A DNA stretch of 18,129 nucleotides from Candidatus Coatesiibacteriota bacterium (GTDB lineage: Bacteria > B130-G9): positions 1 through 18,129 of the forward strand of contig JAFGIT010000020.1 in the NCBI GenBank assembly GCA_016929465.1, given 5' to 3'. A model generated the notes under the pieces. That model saw nothing but the letters and a program-made list of their open reading frames with translations, searched no databases and was not told where the DNA came from. This document shows positions 7,523 through 15,636 of this stretch, in pieces. Position numbers and translations under genes: made by a program. The first letter of the stretch is position 1; every line of letters starts with the position of its first letter.

Positions 7523-8470
7523 ATGAAGAGAATCATGGTGATCGGCGCGGTCGGTCAGATCGGCTCTGAGCTGACGATGGAACTGCGCAATATCTATGGC
7601 AATGACAACGTCATGGCCGTTGGGCGAAAGACGCCTCCCAGCGACGAGCTCAAGAACTCTGGGCCTTTCGCGTTCAGCAACATCCTGAACTACGAGGAGA
7701 TGAAGAAACTCATCGCGGATTTCGGGACGGATACCATATACCTAATGGCGGCGATTCTGTCGGCCACGGGCGAGAAGAACCCGATGCTCGCATATCGCGT
7801 CAACAACGACGGCCTGATGAACGTGCTCGAGGCATCACGCGAGCTGAAGCTCGAGAAGGTGCTCATCCCGAGCTCAATCGCGGCATTCGGACCCGAGACA
7901 CCGCGCGACAACACCCCCAACGATACCATCCTGAAGCCCAAGACGATGTATGGCATCTCGAAGGTCCACGGCGAGCTTCTGTGCGACTATTACTTCTACA
8001 AATATGGTCTCGATGTGCGTGGCCTCAGGTATCCTGGAATCATCAGCTACAAGACACCTCCGGGCGGCGGCACAACCGATTACACAGTCGAGATGTATCG
8101 CGCAGCGGTCGAGGGCAAGCCCTACACCTGCTTCGTGAAGGAAAGCACTGTCCTCCCGATGATGTACATGCCGGATGCGCTCAAGTCGATCATCGACCTG
8201 GCGAACGCCGACATCAAGAACCTGAAGCACCACTCCGACTTCAACGTTACGGCGATGAGCTTCAGTGCGGGCGAGCTGGCCGATTCGATCAGGAAGTATA
8301 TCCCTGGCTTCAAGGTGACCTACGAGCCGGACTTCCGCCAGAAAATCGCCGACTCGTGGCCGATGTCGCTCGACGACACCGTCGCGAGAGAGGAGTGGGG
8401 CTGGAGCCCGGACTACGACCTCGACATGATGACCAAGGACATGATCGAGAACCTCCCGTCAGTCCTGTAA
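7523..8470 (+). CDS. tdh: L-threonine 3-dehydrogenase, short-chain (GalE-like) type
   Basis: Oxidises L-threonine with NAD+ to 2-amino-3-ketobutyrate, the first step of threonine breakdown to glycine and acetyl-CoA. The 315 residues fit the extended short-chain dehydrogenase family. The Rossmann motif is GAVGQIG (8-14). The catalytic residues lie in IPSSIAAFG (115-123) and YGISK (Y143, K147). The segment YPGIIS (170-175) with PGGGTTDY (179-186), and later ESWPM-like ADSWPMSLDD, are specific to the GalE-like threonine dehydrogenases rather than to UDP-sugar epimerases. GGAGG six bases before the ATG is a strong SD. The gene stands alone between its own leader and terminator, and the usual partner kbl (2-amino-3-ketobutyrate CoA ligase) is not in the window. 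Codon use favours G/C endings, unlike the helicase gene downstream. Confidence 0.92.
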   Translation: MKRIMVIGAVGQIGSELTMELRNIYGNDNVMAVGRKTPPSDELKNSGPFAFSNILNYEEMKKLIADFGTDTIYLMAAILSATGEKNPMLAYRVNNDGLMNVLEASRELKLEKVLIPSSIAAFGPETPRDNTPNDTILKPKTMYGISKVHGELLCDYYFYKYGLDVRGLRYPGIISYKTPPGGGTTDYTVEMYRAAVEGKPYTCFVKESTVLPMMYMPDALKSIIDLANADIKNLKHHSDFNVTAMSFSAGELADSIRKYIPGFKVTYEPDFRQKIADSWPMSLDDTVAREEWGWSPDYDLDMMTKDMIENLPSVL

Positions 8471-8494
8471 GCCACACAAAGACGAGTTTTCACG

Positions 8495-8527
8495 AAAGGC
8501 CCTCCATGTGCGGAGGGCCTTTTTTTT
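8495..8527 (+). terminator. Rho-independent terminator after tdh
   Basis: AAGGCCCTCC (8496-8505) pairs with GGAGGGCCTT (8512-8521) around the 6-base loop ATGTGC and runs straight into a T tract ending at 8527. It begins 25 bases after the tdh stop. A textbook intrinsic terminator that isolates tdh from the helicase gene. Confidence 0.95.
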
Positions 8528-8684
8528 GCGCGGTCCGCAATGATCTCCTGATGCACCGGCCGTGTAGAGCCTTGATATTTCGCCGAACCTATGTTCCGGT
8601 TAGCCGATGGTAGCAATTGATGTAAATCTCTGCCCTTCGGCGATACTCGCATCGTATTGACCTCATAGTGGAGAAACTCTTGTT

Positions 8685-10700
8685 GTGAGTGGGACTGTCC
8701 CCGATAACCTGGTTCTTGAGAAGATAGAGAACTGGAAAGAAAACCTGATTGACCTTTCGAGGCGCAATAGGCTCCTGTATTTCCGGGAAGCGAGATCAAC
8801 TCTCCGGATCGAAGAGCCCGGCTGCCTGGAGATATTCTCGCGTCTTGTAGATAAAGAGTCGCCCTGGCACCTGTGGGAACCGCCACCAAAACCCAAAGAT
8901 ATCGACAATGCAGATGCTCCTCCTAACAAGCCTGTCAATATTCGTAAACGAAAGAAGAATGAACTGAAGTGTGCCGCCCCTTTTCTTGAAGATCTCCTGC
9001 GGACGCTTACGAATTTATATCGCCGCTCGGAAACCGAATACCAGGAGAAGGGCTTATACATTCTGAATGTCGTATTTGGCGAATTGATTTGGAAGGATGC
9101 GGAGACATCAGAGCGAATTAGATCGCCACTGATCTTAATTCCGGTCAGGCTAGAACGAAAATCTGTCAAGGGTCCGTACTCACTCAAACCCGTTGGCGAG
9201 GATGCTGTTGTCAATCCGGCTCTCATTCATTGTATGGCCAAGTTCTTCAAGATAGAGCTACCTGACAGGATAGACATCCCGGAGAATGAGGCAGCGGAAG
9301 CTCTTCAGACGTTTCTCAACGAGATTCGACAAAGGGTCAAAGCCCGAGAAAGGGAAGGATGGTCAGTCGAAGACAAGGCTTTCGTATCGCTCCTCTCCTT
9401 TCATAAGTTGGTGATGTATGAAGACCTCAATGCAAATGCCGAGGCTATGATTGAGCACCCATTCATTCGCGCGCTTGCGACGAGTGAACCTCCCAACATG
9501 AGTGAAAGGGATGGGGGCGAAATACCGAAGGCCGAGGAGCTGGACACACTCGAGCCTCCGTACGCTGCCTCTCACATATTGGACGCCGACAGCAGCCAAG
9601 AAGTATGTATTGAGGCGGTCAGACGAGGCCATGACCTAATTATTCAAGGACCGCCGGGCACTGGCAAGAGCCAGACAATTGCAAACATCATTGCGGACTT
9701 CATTGCCAACGGCAAGAAGGTCCTTTTTGTAAGCGAGAAGATGGCGGCGCTCGAGGTGGTCCTTAGCCGTCTCAAGGAGAAGGGGCTGCATGAATTCTGC
9801 CTTCCGCTTCACAGCAACAAAGCAAATAAGAAGGAAGTCGCTCAGGAGCTTGGTAGATGTCTTGAAGAGCGGATCGAACTCCCCGGCGCGCCGATGTCTC
9901 AAGATAGGATAGACAGATTAATCAAGACACGAAATCAGCTCAATGACTACGTTCTAGCCTTGCGCGAAAGCTGTAAATCTATGGGATTGAGCACCAGAGA
10001 CATTATGACGAGAGTGGCTGTACTGCATAGATACCAAGATATTATATGCGAATTGCCTCAGGTGTCTAGTCTCAACAAAGAAGTGGTCGATCGCTTCCTT
10101 GAGCTCGTCCGTCGTATAGAGCGTTTTTGGGACATCGCCGAGCAAGGTGACGCTTTCCCATGGCGGGGATGCACATTCGAGAGATACTCCTTGGCTCTTC
10201 AGAAGTCTATACCCGCAAAACTGGCGGAGCTTCGAGAACTCATCACGAAATTGCTCGAGACATCCAGAATGTGCGCGGAATCTTTGGGCCTACCCTCTCC
10301 AAAAACAATTGCTGAATCCCAACACGTTCACGAGCTTCAAAAACTCCTTACTGAAGGTCCCGGTTGCGAACGAAAGTGGTTTAATGGATCAACTCTCAAG
10401 AAACTCAATGGCGAAGCGTCGCGCCTGCTCGAGCAGTCAATTGAGTATAGGAATTCAAATGAAAGCTTGAGGAGCCTCTACAGCGATGGCTTCTTTGACC
10501 TCCCTGAAGATCATGGCCAGAAGCTCAAAGCGGCATGGGACGCGGTACTTATGCTTTCTCAATTATATCCGTTAGAATGGTACGATCTTGTGAAAGACAG
10601 CGATTCGATTCTTGAGTTCTTGAAAGATACAGGCAAGACTCTGGGTGATTGGGAGCGAATCGCTGGCTCGTTGGCAAAGAAAAGGAGCCTCGAAACTTAG
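8685..10700 (+). CDS. DUF4011 helicase-nuclease, N-terminal part (ends at in-frame TAG)
   Basis: N-terminal 671 residues of a DUF4011 / superfamily 1 helicase giant. The start is GTG at 8685, the only good start after an in-frame stop at 8658, with GTGGAG about 12 bases upstream. The DUF4011 core begins at once (LEKIENWKENLIDLSRRNRLLYF, about 10-33) and continues to about residue 250. The Walker A motif GPPGTGKS is at 322-329, followed by motif Ia (KKVLFVSEKMAALEVV, 344-359). Residues 400-671 are helical linker. The frame stops at TAG (10698-10700), before Walker B. Reading on in the same frame gives 12 more codons and then the C-terminal half, so this is one interrupted gene or a split pair. 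This half alone lacks helicase motifs II-VI and could not hydrolyse ATP normally. Base composition is lower in GC than der and tdh, suggesting transfer. The architecture as a whole is that of anti-phage defence helicase-nucleases. Confidence 0.88.
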   Translation: MSGTVPDNLVLEKIENWKENLIDLSRRNRLLYFREARSTLRIEEPGCLEIFSRLVDKESPWHLWEPPPKPKDIDNADAPPNKPVNIRKRKKNELKCAAPFLEDLLRTLTNLYRRSETEYQEKGLYILNVVFGELIWKDAETSERIRSPLILIPVRLERKSVKGPYSLKPVGEDAVVNPALIHCMAKFFKIELPDRIDIPENEAAEALQTFLNEIRQRVKAREREGWSVEDKAFVSLLSFHKLVMYEDLNANAEAMIEHPFIRALATSEPPNMSERDGGEIPKAEELDTLEPPYAASHILDADSSQEVCIEAVRRGHDLIIQGPPGTGKSQTIANIIADFIANGKKVLFVSEKMAALEVVLSRLKEKGLHEFCLPLHSNKANKKEVAQELGRCLEERIELPGAPMSQDRIDRLIKTRNQLNDYVLALRESCKSMGLSTRDIMTRVAVLHRYQDIICELPQVSSLNKEVVDRFLELVRRIERFWDIAEQGDAFPWRGCTFERYSLALQKSIPAKLAELRELITKLLETSRMCAESLGLPSPKTIAESQHVHELQKLLTEGPGCERKWFNGSTLKKLNGEASRLLEQSIEYRNSNESLRSLYSDGFFDLPEDHGQKLKAAWDAVLMLSQLYPLEWYDLVKDSDSILEFLKDTGKTLGDWERIAGSLAKKRSLET

Positions 10701-10736
10701 CTGACGCCAAGCTCGTGCGGTCGTCTTGCTGCAGGG

Positions 10737-13700
10737 GTGCTTCGGCGCAACTTCGCCCGTCGCATCATGACCTATATTTCATTCGGGAAGATCAAGCCAA
10801 CTACTGCAATGACAAGAGCAAAGAAACTACATCTGGGAATTCGAAACTGGTCAGAAAAAGCCAAGCGGTTTTCCTGGGTATTCCCAATGATCAATGACGT
10901 CTCAGTTGAGCTATGCACCATCGCATTAAGTCAATTCCGCAATCGAGCGAATGAAGTAAAAGCGAAGGTTGAGGATCTCCTTCGAATCTCGAACGGCGTC
11001 TTGATGGAAAGGCGAGAAAACGCTCCCGTTAAGATCGGGAACGTGCAGGCAGATCTATCCGAATTGGAAGCTCAAAGGAGATTTGAGCGTGAATTGAGTG
11101 CAAGATCAGCGGAGCTTAAGGAGCAATTCGGGCCAAGATATACGGGGATCGATACTGATTGGAATGGAATTATCGCCGCGCTCGAATGGGTGGAGGGTCT
11201 ATTGGCATTTGCCAAGCGAAAGGAGTTGACTGCTTCGGTATTGGATTATGCTTGTCAGGGCGGGACTGCCGTTCCCCCAACCAAGGGCTTCTCCTCGGCT
11301 ATTAAGAAGACAACCAGGACCTTCAAAGAAGTCGCAGACTGGTTCGCGCCGGAATTAGGGCCATTCGGCAAAGGGACACTTCCAGAAGTCGATCTCCAAT
11401 CGGTAAACACTTTGGCTCAGAAAATGCAGGAGTCCATTAGTCAAATCGAGAGGTGGATTGATTACCGCAACCATCGCTCGGAGGCAGAGGAGCTTGGGCT
11501 GTCCGCCTTTCTTGATGAGTTTCTGATTAAGAAGCTCTTGCCATCATCTATGTCGCATTGTCTCGAGAAAGCGCTTTATACCTCCATATTGGATGACATC
11601 TTCGACCGAGATGAACGCTTGGGGCGATTCCGTCGTATTTCTCATGACGAGGCCATCAGCAGGTTTAGAGAGCTCGATGCGAGACTTGTTGAGCTTCGAT
11701 GTAACGAAATCACCGCGAAAGCAAATTCAAGAAGGCCTCAGCAATTGATTGACGCCCCGGGTAGCGAGGAGGCCATCCTAGGTGGGGAAGCGAAGAAGAA
11801 GTGTCGCCACCGGCCAGTTCGGAAGTTGTTGGCGGATATCCCCAATCTTCTGCCTCGACTCAAGCCATGCCTGATGATGAGTCCGATCTCTGTATCCAGC
11901 TACCTACCTGCCGAGACGGTCTTTGATCTCGTGGTATTTGACGAGGCATCTCAGATACTTCCTTGGGATGCTACAGTCGCCATATATAGGGGAAAACAGG
12001 TCCTCCTTGCAGGGGATAATAAACAGCTGCCGCCATCATCCTTTTTTGACAAGGGAATGACTGAGGATGAAGGCGATTCCGATGACATAAACGTATTTGA
12101 GAGCATATTGGATTCCTGCGGATGGCTGCGCGATAGGATGCTCAGATGGCACTATCGAAGTAAGCATGAAGCCCTGATTGCCTTTTCAAACCGCGCATTT
12201 TACGGGAACAAGCTGATAACGTTTCCCAGTAGTAGGCAAGAAGATCCACTGCTAGGGGTAGAATTCGAATATGTCCCCGACGGGATATATGACCGGGGAG
12301 GTTCCAGAAGGAATGAGGTCGAGGCACAGCGCGTTGCGGAAATAGTCATCGACCATCTTGAGAGATTTCCCACGAAGAAATTCGGTGTGGTGGCTTTCAG
12401 CCAAGCCCAACAGGAAGCGATTAAGGACCGGCTCGAATATGTAAGAAAAGACAGGCCAGAACTCGACCGATTGCTCGAGGAGTCGGACGATCGCCTTCAG
12501 GGATTCTTCGTTAAGAACCTCGAAAACGTTCAGGGCGATGAGCGAGACATAATGATTTTCAGCGTGGGCTATGGCAAGGACGCGGACGGGCGGATGACGC
12601 AGAACTTCGGCCCGCTCAATAAAGAGGGGGGCGAGCGCCGACTAAACGTCGCGATTACACGCGCCAAAGAAAAGGTTATTGTCGTCTCGAGTATCAGGAA
12701 GGGTGATGTCAACTGTGGCCCCAAGACACCTCGAGGAGTGTTGCATCTTCACCGCTACCTGGACTATGCGGAGAGGGGCGTTGAGGCGCTTCGGTCGTCG
12801 CTGGATGCTTCTGGAGGCGATTTTGAATCGGACTTCGAGGCGGATGTCGCTGGTGAAATCAGAGCGATGGGATACGAGATCGTACCTCAAGTAGGTTGCA
12901 GTAGTTACCGAATTGATATTGGTGTATTGGATCCGGAATCGCCGGGCCGCTTTTTACTTGGTGTCGAGTGCGATGGCGCAATGTATCATTCCTCTGCAAC
13001 CGCCCGCGACAGGGATAGAATCCGTCAAGCAGTGCTGGAAGGGATGGGATGGAAATTGTATCGCGTTTGGTCACCAACCTGGATCAAGCATCGAAAGAAG
13101 GAGATCGAGCGCTTGAAATTCTCAATCGAGAGCGTAAGAGCGAATCCCCCGCCGAATCCTTCTTCCACAGACACAGAGAGGATCGATGAGATCGCCAAGT
13201 CGAGGAATGAATACGGCCAACCAAAGCAGCAATACAAAAAGGTGCCGGTCATAGATGTAAGAGAAATCCCTGGTACCATACCATATAGGGTGATAGAGCT
13301 TCCTCCTGTCAATGACTGGCATAGGTTTGGCTCTCCTGCAAGCATATCGGCCATTCGTGATAGAATGAGACAAATCGTTTTCAACGAAGGCCCCATTCAC
13401 AGGCAAGTCGCAGAACTCAGAGTCGCCAGATTGTGGGGAGCGAGCAAGGTCGGCCGTCAGATGAGGGAGACCTTTGATGACGTCATAGGTCGGCTGAAGC
13501 GAGATGGGGTGATTTCCGTCTGGAAACAATTTCTCTTAACATCTGGCATGAATCGCTGTCCAGTTCGTGTTCCTGTAGCGAATGAGATAGAATCGCAGCG
13601 TAAGATCGATGAGATCTCCCCACATGAGATTGCGGAGGCCATATTTCTTGCTCTTAGGCATCTCTCATCTATAGAAGAACAACGATTGATCGAGGCAGTG

Positions 13701-13826
13701 GCCCGCATCTTCGGTTTTGAGAGGACTGGCCCGCGGATTCAGAAGCGGCTCAAGCAAGTGATGTCGTCAATTGCAAAAGAGGGCAGAATTCAGGTGTCCG
13801 ATGGGCGGATATCGCTGGTTGAATAA
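10737..13826 (+). CDS. DUF4011-type helicase-nuclease, C-terminal part: SF1 helicase motifs, Vsr-like nuclease, DUF3320
   Basis: 1029 residues if counted from GTG at 10737, in the same frame as the upstream half. Neither this GTG nor the ATG codons at 10767 and 10809 has an SD, so independent translation is poorly supported. In order: helical linker (1-375); CLMMSPISVSSYL (378-390); Walker B VVFDEASQILP with D402-E403; LAGDNKQLPPS (424-434); motif IV region LRWHYRSKHEALIAFSN (469-485); motif V VKNLENVQGDERD (592-604); motif VI RRLNVAITRAKE (634-645). Then comes a nuclease domain of the MTES_1575/Vsr type (about 695-790), with acidic candidates D727 and E744 in VECDG and W782 in RVWSPTW. Last is DUF3320 (about 865-915) and a winged-helix-like tail. 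Known relatives are single proteins of about 1700-2000 residues linked to phage defence; the two halves plus linker give about 1712. No partner gene sits beside it. Confidence 0.88.
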   Translation: MLRRNFARRIMTYISFGKIKPTTAMTRAKKLHLGIRNWSEKAKRFSWVFPMINDVSVELCTIALSQFRNRANEVKAKVEDLLRISNGVLMERRENAPVKIGNVQADLSELEAQRRFERELSARSAELKEQFGPRYTGIDTDWNGIIAALEWVEGLLAFAKRKELTASVLDYACQGGTAVPPTKGFSSAIKKTTRTFKEVADWFAPELGPFGKGTLPEVDLQSVNTLAQKMQESISQIERWIDYRNHRSEAEELGLSAFLDEFLIKKLLPSSMSHCLEKALYTSILDDIFDRDERLGRFRRISHDEAISRFRELDARLVELRCNEITAKANSRRPQQLIDAPGSEEAILGGEAKKKCRHRPVRKLLADIPNLLPRLKPCLMMSPISVSSYLPAETVFDLVVFDEASQILPWDATVAIYRGKQVLLAGDNKQLPPSSFFDKGMTEDEGDSDDINVFESILDSCGWLRDRMLRWHYRSKHEALIAFSNRAFYGNKLITFPSSRQEDPLLGVEFEYVPDGIYDRGGSRRNEVEAQRVAEIVIDHLERFPTKKFGVVAFSQAQQEAIKDRLEYVRKDRPELDRLLEESDDRLQGFFVKNLENVQGDERDIMIFSVGYGKDADGRMTQNFGPLNKEGGERRLNVAITRAKEKVIVVSSIRKGDVNCGPKTPRGVLHLHRYLDYAERGVEALRSSLDASGGDFESDFEADVAGEIRAMGYEIVPQVGCSSYRIDIGVLDPESPGRFLLGVECDGAMYHSSATARDRDRIRQAVLEGMGWKLYRVWSPTWIKHRKKEIERLKFSIESVRANPPPNPSSTDTERIDEIAKSRNEYGQPKQQYKKVPVIDVREIPGTIPYRVIELPPVNDWHRFGSPASISAIRDRMRQIVFNEGPIHRQVAELRVARLWGASKVGRQMRETFDDVIGRLKRDGVISVWKQFLLTSGMNRCPVRVPVANEIESQRKIDEISPHEIAEAIFLALRHLSSIEEQRLIEAVARIFGFERTGPRIQKRLKQVMSSIAKEGRIQVSDGRISLVE

Positions 13827-13854
13827 GGCCCTCCGATGGCCGTTCGATGGCGTC

Positions 13855-14109
13855 TCATGAAGACTGCCGGTCCCTCGCTACGATTATCCAATTATCTGGA
13901 TCCCAAGTCCCCATGTGTTTCCACTTCATCACATACCGGATGTCTGCAGTTGGCGGGATAATCTGAATAACGTCATATCCCATCTGTTCCACATGATTGA
14001 GTGCATCCTCGAATGATTTGAAGTCCCAGTCTTCTCTCCCGCGCCGAGTTTGAATATCCAGGATGAAGCTGCCTGCTTCTCGTCTAATGGGAATTATGTG
14101 ATATGGCAT
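13855..14109 (-). CDS. Hypothetical 84-residue protein
   Basis: I do not recognise this family. The protein is mixed alpha/beta in appearance: an N-terminal strand (YHIIPIRR), a helix in FKSFEDALNHVEQMGYDVIQIIPP (about 30-53), and a C-terminal part rich in Trp (MKWKHMGTWDPDNWIIVARD). There is no signal peptide or membrane segment. The SD is weak (AGAGA about 8 bases before the ATG). It is convergent with the helicase gene, the stops lying 28 bases apart, with no terminator visible between them. The composition and the regular hydrophobic pattern look like a real soluble protein rather than a shadow frame. It might be an accessory of the helicase locus, but the opposite orientation gives no support for that. 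Confidence 0.55.
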   Translation of the reverse strand: MPYHIIPIRREAGSFILDIQTRRGREDWDFKSFEDALNHVEQMGYDVIQIIPPTADIRYVMKWKHMGTWDPDNWIIVARDRQSS

Positions 14110-14626
14110 AAGGGTGTCTCTTTATTCAGTGAAGAGTCGTGCGATGATCCTTTTGTCAGGCGGCATAGATGACTTCCCTCTTGGTCAGAATTCCCCACGC
14201 ACGACCTCAGATGTGCTTATTCGAGTCTTGTTTCGATATCATCATAGCAGGTCTGCAGACGGCCTTTCAACAGGGAGGAGCCCGAAGGGATGGGGGATGG
14301 TCGGAAGGATGAAGGCGGAAGGCGGAAGGATGAAGTGAGGGGAGGATGGGGCCGCACCAGAGGTTGAGTTGTTTCGCTATAGAGGGGCGAGATGGACAAG
14401 TGCAGTTCCTTTTCGGAGCTGTCGCGGTGGCGCAAATCGCCCGCTTATCATTTCACTCATTGGATGGTTGCTATGTTTGAAAATCTCCATACTGACCCGT
14501 CGAAACGAAGAACAAGCCCGGTTGATGCAGGCTTCTTGCTTACGAATATCCGCCATAGATGTTCGCCGCGAGAGAATCTGGCAGACAGCCGCATGAAGCG
14601 CGCGGCACACGACAGGAGGTCCCGAA
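14110..14626. other. 517-base gap with low-complexity repeats
   Basis: No convincing gene. It contains an 8-bp inverted repeat, GTCGTGCG (14136-14143) and CGCACGAC (14198-14205), and the heptamer tract listed separately. The SD of the methyltransferase gene ends it. No promoter of good quality was seen, though one must exist here for the methyltransferase. Confidence 0.6.
14287..14336. repeat. Degenerate heptamer tandem tract
   Basis: Seven-base units run in order: GGGATGG twice (14287-14300), one extra T, then CGGAAGG, ATGAAGG, CGGAAGG, CGGAAGG, ATGAAGT (14302-14336). All units share the 7-base period. On the minus strand they translate to strings such as SSFRLPPSSFRP, a well-known spurious-protein signature of dispersed intergenic repeats. 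Confidence 0.8.
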
Positions 14627-15370
14627 ATGGCTCTCAGGGATGAGCTCGAGCGAAGTGGAAATTGGCTGTTCAGGTGGCGAAGCTACCTGCCATTGCTGCT
14701 GATTGGCATCGTCGTCTATAGTCTGAAAGACTATGAGTACCTGGGCGGAAGCCACAGGATCGACTCGGTCTGGGAGATTATCTGCCTCTCTGTCTCCTGT
14801 ATCGGCCTGGCTATCCGTGTCATTACGGTCGGTCACGTTCGCGATGGCACTTCCGGGCGGATCACACGCCGGCAGGAGGCAAAGCGTCTGAATACTGACG
14901 GAATATACTCGCTGGTCCGGCACCCACTCTACCTCGGCAACTTCTTCCTCTGGCTCGGTATCTCGCTCTTCCCCCATCAGTGGTGGCTTACGCTCCTATT
15001 CTGCCTCATTTTCTTCTCATACTATGAGAGGATCATGTTCGCCGAAGAGGCCTTCTTAAGGAAGAAATTCGGTGACGAATTCGAGGAATGGGCGCGCAGA
15101 ACACCCCTGCTGATACCGGATTTCAGGAACTGGCGCAAGCCTGTATTGCCCTTCTCGCTGAGAACCGTCCTGAAGCGCGAGTACTCGACCGTCTTCGCCC
15201 TGGTCTGCTCGTTCACTTTCCTCGAAGTCGTTGGTGACATATTCGTGGAGAAGAAGCTCGAATTGGACTGGAGCTGGGCGGCGCTTTTCAGCATGAGCCT
15301 CGTCGCCTATCTCACATTAAGGACCCTCAAGAAGAAGAGCCACATCCTCACGGCAAAGGACCGCAGCTGA
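14627..15370 (+). CDS. Membrane methyltransferase, isoprenylcysteine carboxyl methyltransferase (ICMT/PEMT) family
   Basis: An S-adenosylmethionine-dependent methyltransferase embedded in the inner membrane, 247 residues. Hydrophobic helices are visible at about 19-34, 47-68, 101-132, 190-204 and 217-231. The family signature is GIYSLVRHPLYLGNFF (92-107), with the RHP that binds the methyl donor, followed by an acidic cluster YYERIMFAEEAFLRKKFGDEFEEW (132-155). A perfect AGGAGGT six bases before the ATG fixes the start. Substrates in bacteria are mostly unknown. Relatives methylate lipids, including a lipid A 1-phosphate methyltransferase in Leptospira, and the fairly long tail after residue 170 may fit that type better than protein ICMTs; this is inference. 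It is flanked on both sides by heptamer repeat tracts and has no operon partner. Confidence 0.85.
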   Translation: MALRDELERSGNWLFRWRSYLPLLLIGIVVYSLKDYEYLGGSHRIDSVWEIICLSVSCIGLAIRVITVGHVRDGTSGRITRRQEAKRLNTDGIYSLVRHPLYLGNFFLWLGISLFPHQWWLTLLFCLIFFSYYERIMFAEEAFLRKKFGDEFEEWARRTPLLIPDFRNWRKPVLPFSLRTVLKREYSTVFALVCSFTFLEVVGDIFVEKKLELDWSWAALFSMSLVAYLTLRTLKKKSHILTAKDRS

Positions 15371-15436
15371 CCCAATCCGTCGCCACATAGGCCTCGGAGC
15401 ATCTGGCGAGTGGGCCGATTGATCGTAGAGGTCGAT

Positions 15437-15480
15437 GTCGCGTCAAGCCGCGACGAGTGAAAGCGGCGTCCAGCCACCGC
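15437..15480 (-). repeat. Double-hairpin element, copy A
   Basis: On the minus strand: GCGGTG-GCTGGA-CGCCGC (15480-15463), an 8-base spacer TTTCACTC, then GTCGCG-GCTTGA-CGCGAC (15454-15437). Both hairpins have 6-bp stems and 6-base loops of the form GCNNGA. The same design recurs at 16986-17029 on the plus strand. It sits in the 266-base gap between the methyltransferase and der. One reading frame through it gives LECGGWTPLSLVAA, resembling spurious proteins seen in many environmental genomes. Confidence 0.75.
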
Positions 15481-15601
15481 ACTCCAAATAACAAGCGCGA
15501 TCCGATTGATAATTCTTCCCCGATATCCCATACTTCCTCCTCTTGATTGACATCAGCGTAATTCTCAAACTTCGGAGCGCCTCGTTCATGGTCCATTTTT
15601 T

Positions 15602-15629
15602 CATCCCCCATCCCCCATCCCCCATCCCT
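15602..15629. repeat. Four tandem heptamers CATCCCC just before der
   Basis: CATCCCC at 15602-15608, 15609-15615 and 15616-15622, then CATCCCT at 15623-15629. The tract ends 7 bases before the der start codon, where an SD would normally be. Its complement, GGGGATG, is a rotation of the GGGATGG unit at 14287-14300, so the same heptamer lies on opposite strands either side of the methyltransferase gene. Confidence 0.9.
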
Positions 15630-15636
15630 TTAGACC

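Noticed and set aside
7981-8613. A 210-codon plus-strand frame overlapping tdh and its terminator
   Set aside because: It reads tdh out of frame and runs through the rho-independent terminator; a shadow.
10698-10700. Genome-wide recoding of TAG to an amino acid
   Set aside because: The DUF2283 gene ends naturally in TAG (17040-17042) and only one in-frame TAG was found; recoding is not needed.
14136-14205. 8-bp inverted repeat GTCGTGCG / CGCACGAC as a terminator or attachment site
   Set aside because: The arms are 54 bases apart with no extension or T-run; could be chance, so it is only mentioned in the gap entry.
15307-15625. Three overlapping minus-strand frames between the methyltransferase and der, one with an SD-like AGGAGGA before an ATG
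   Set aside because: They translate the repeat element and heptamer array (for example LECGGWTPLSL), a known spurious-protein signature, and show no conserved family.
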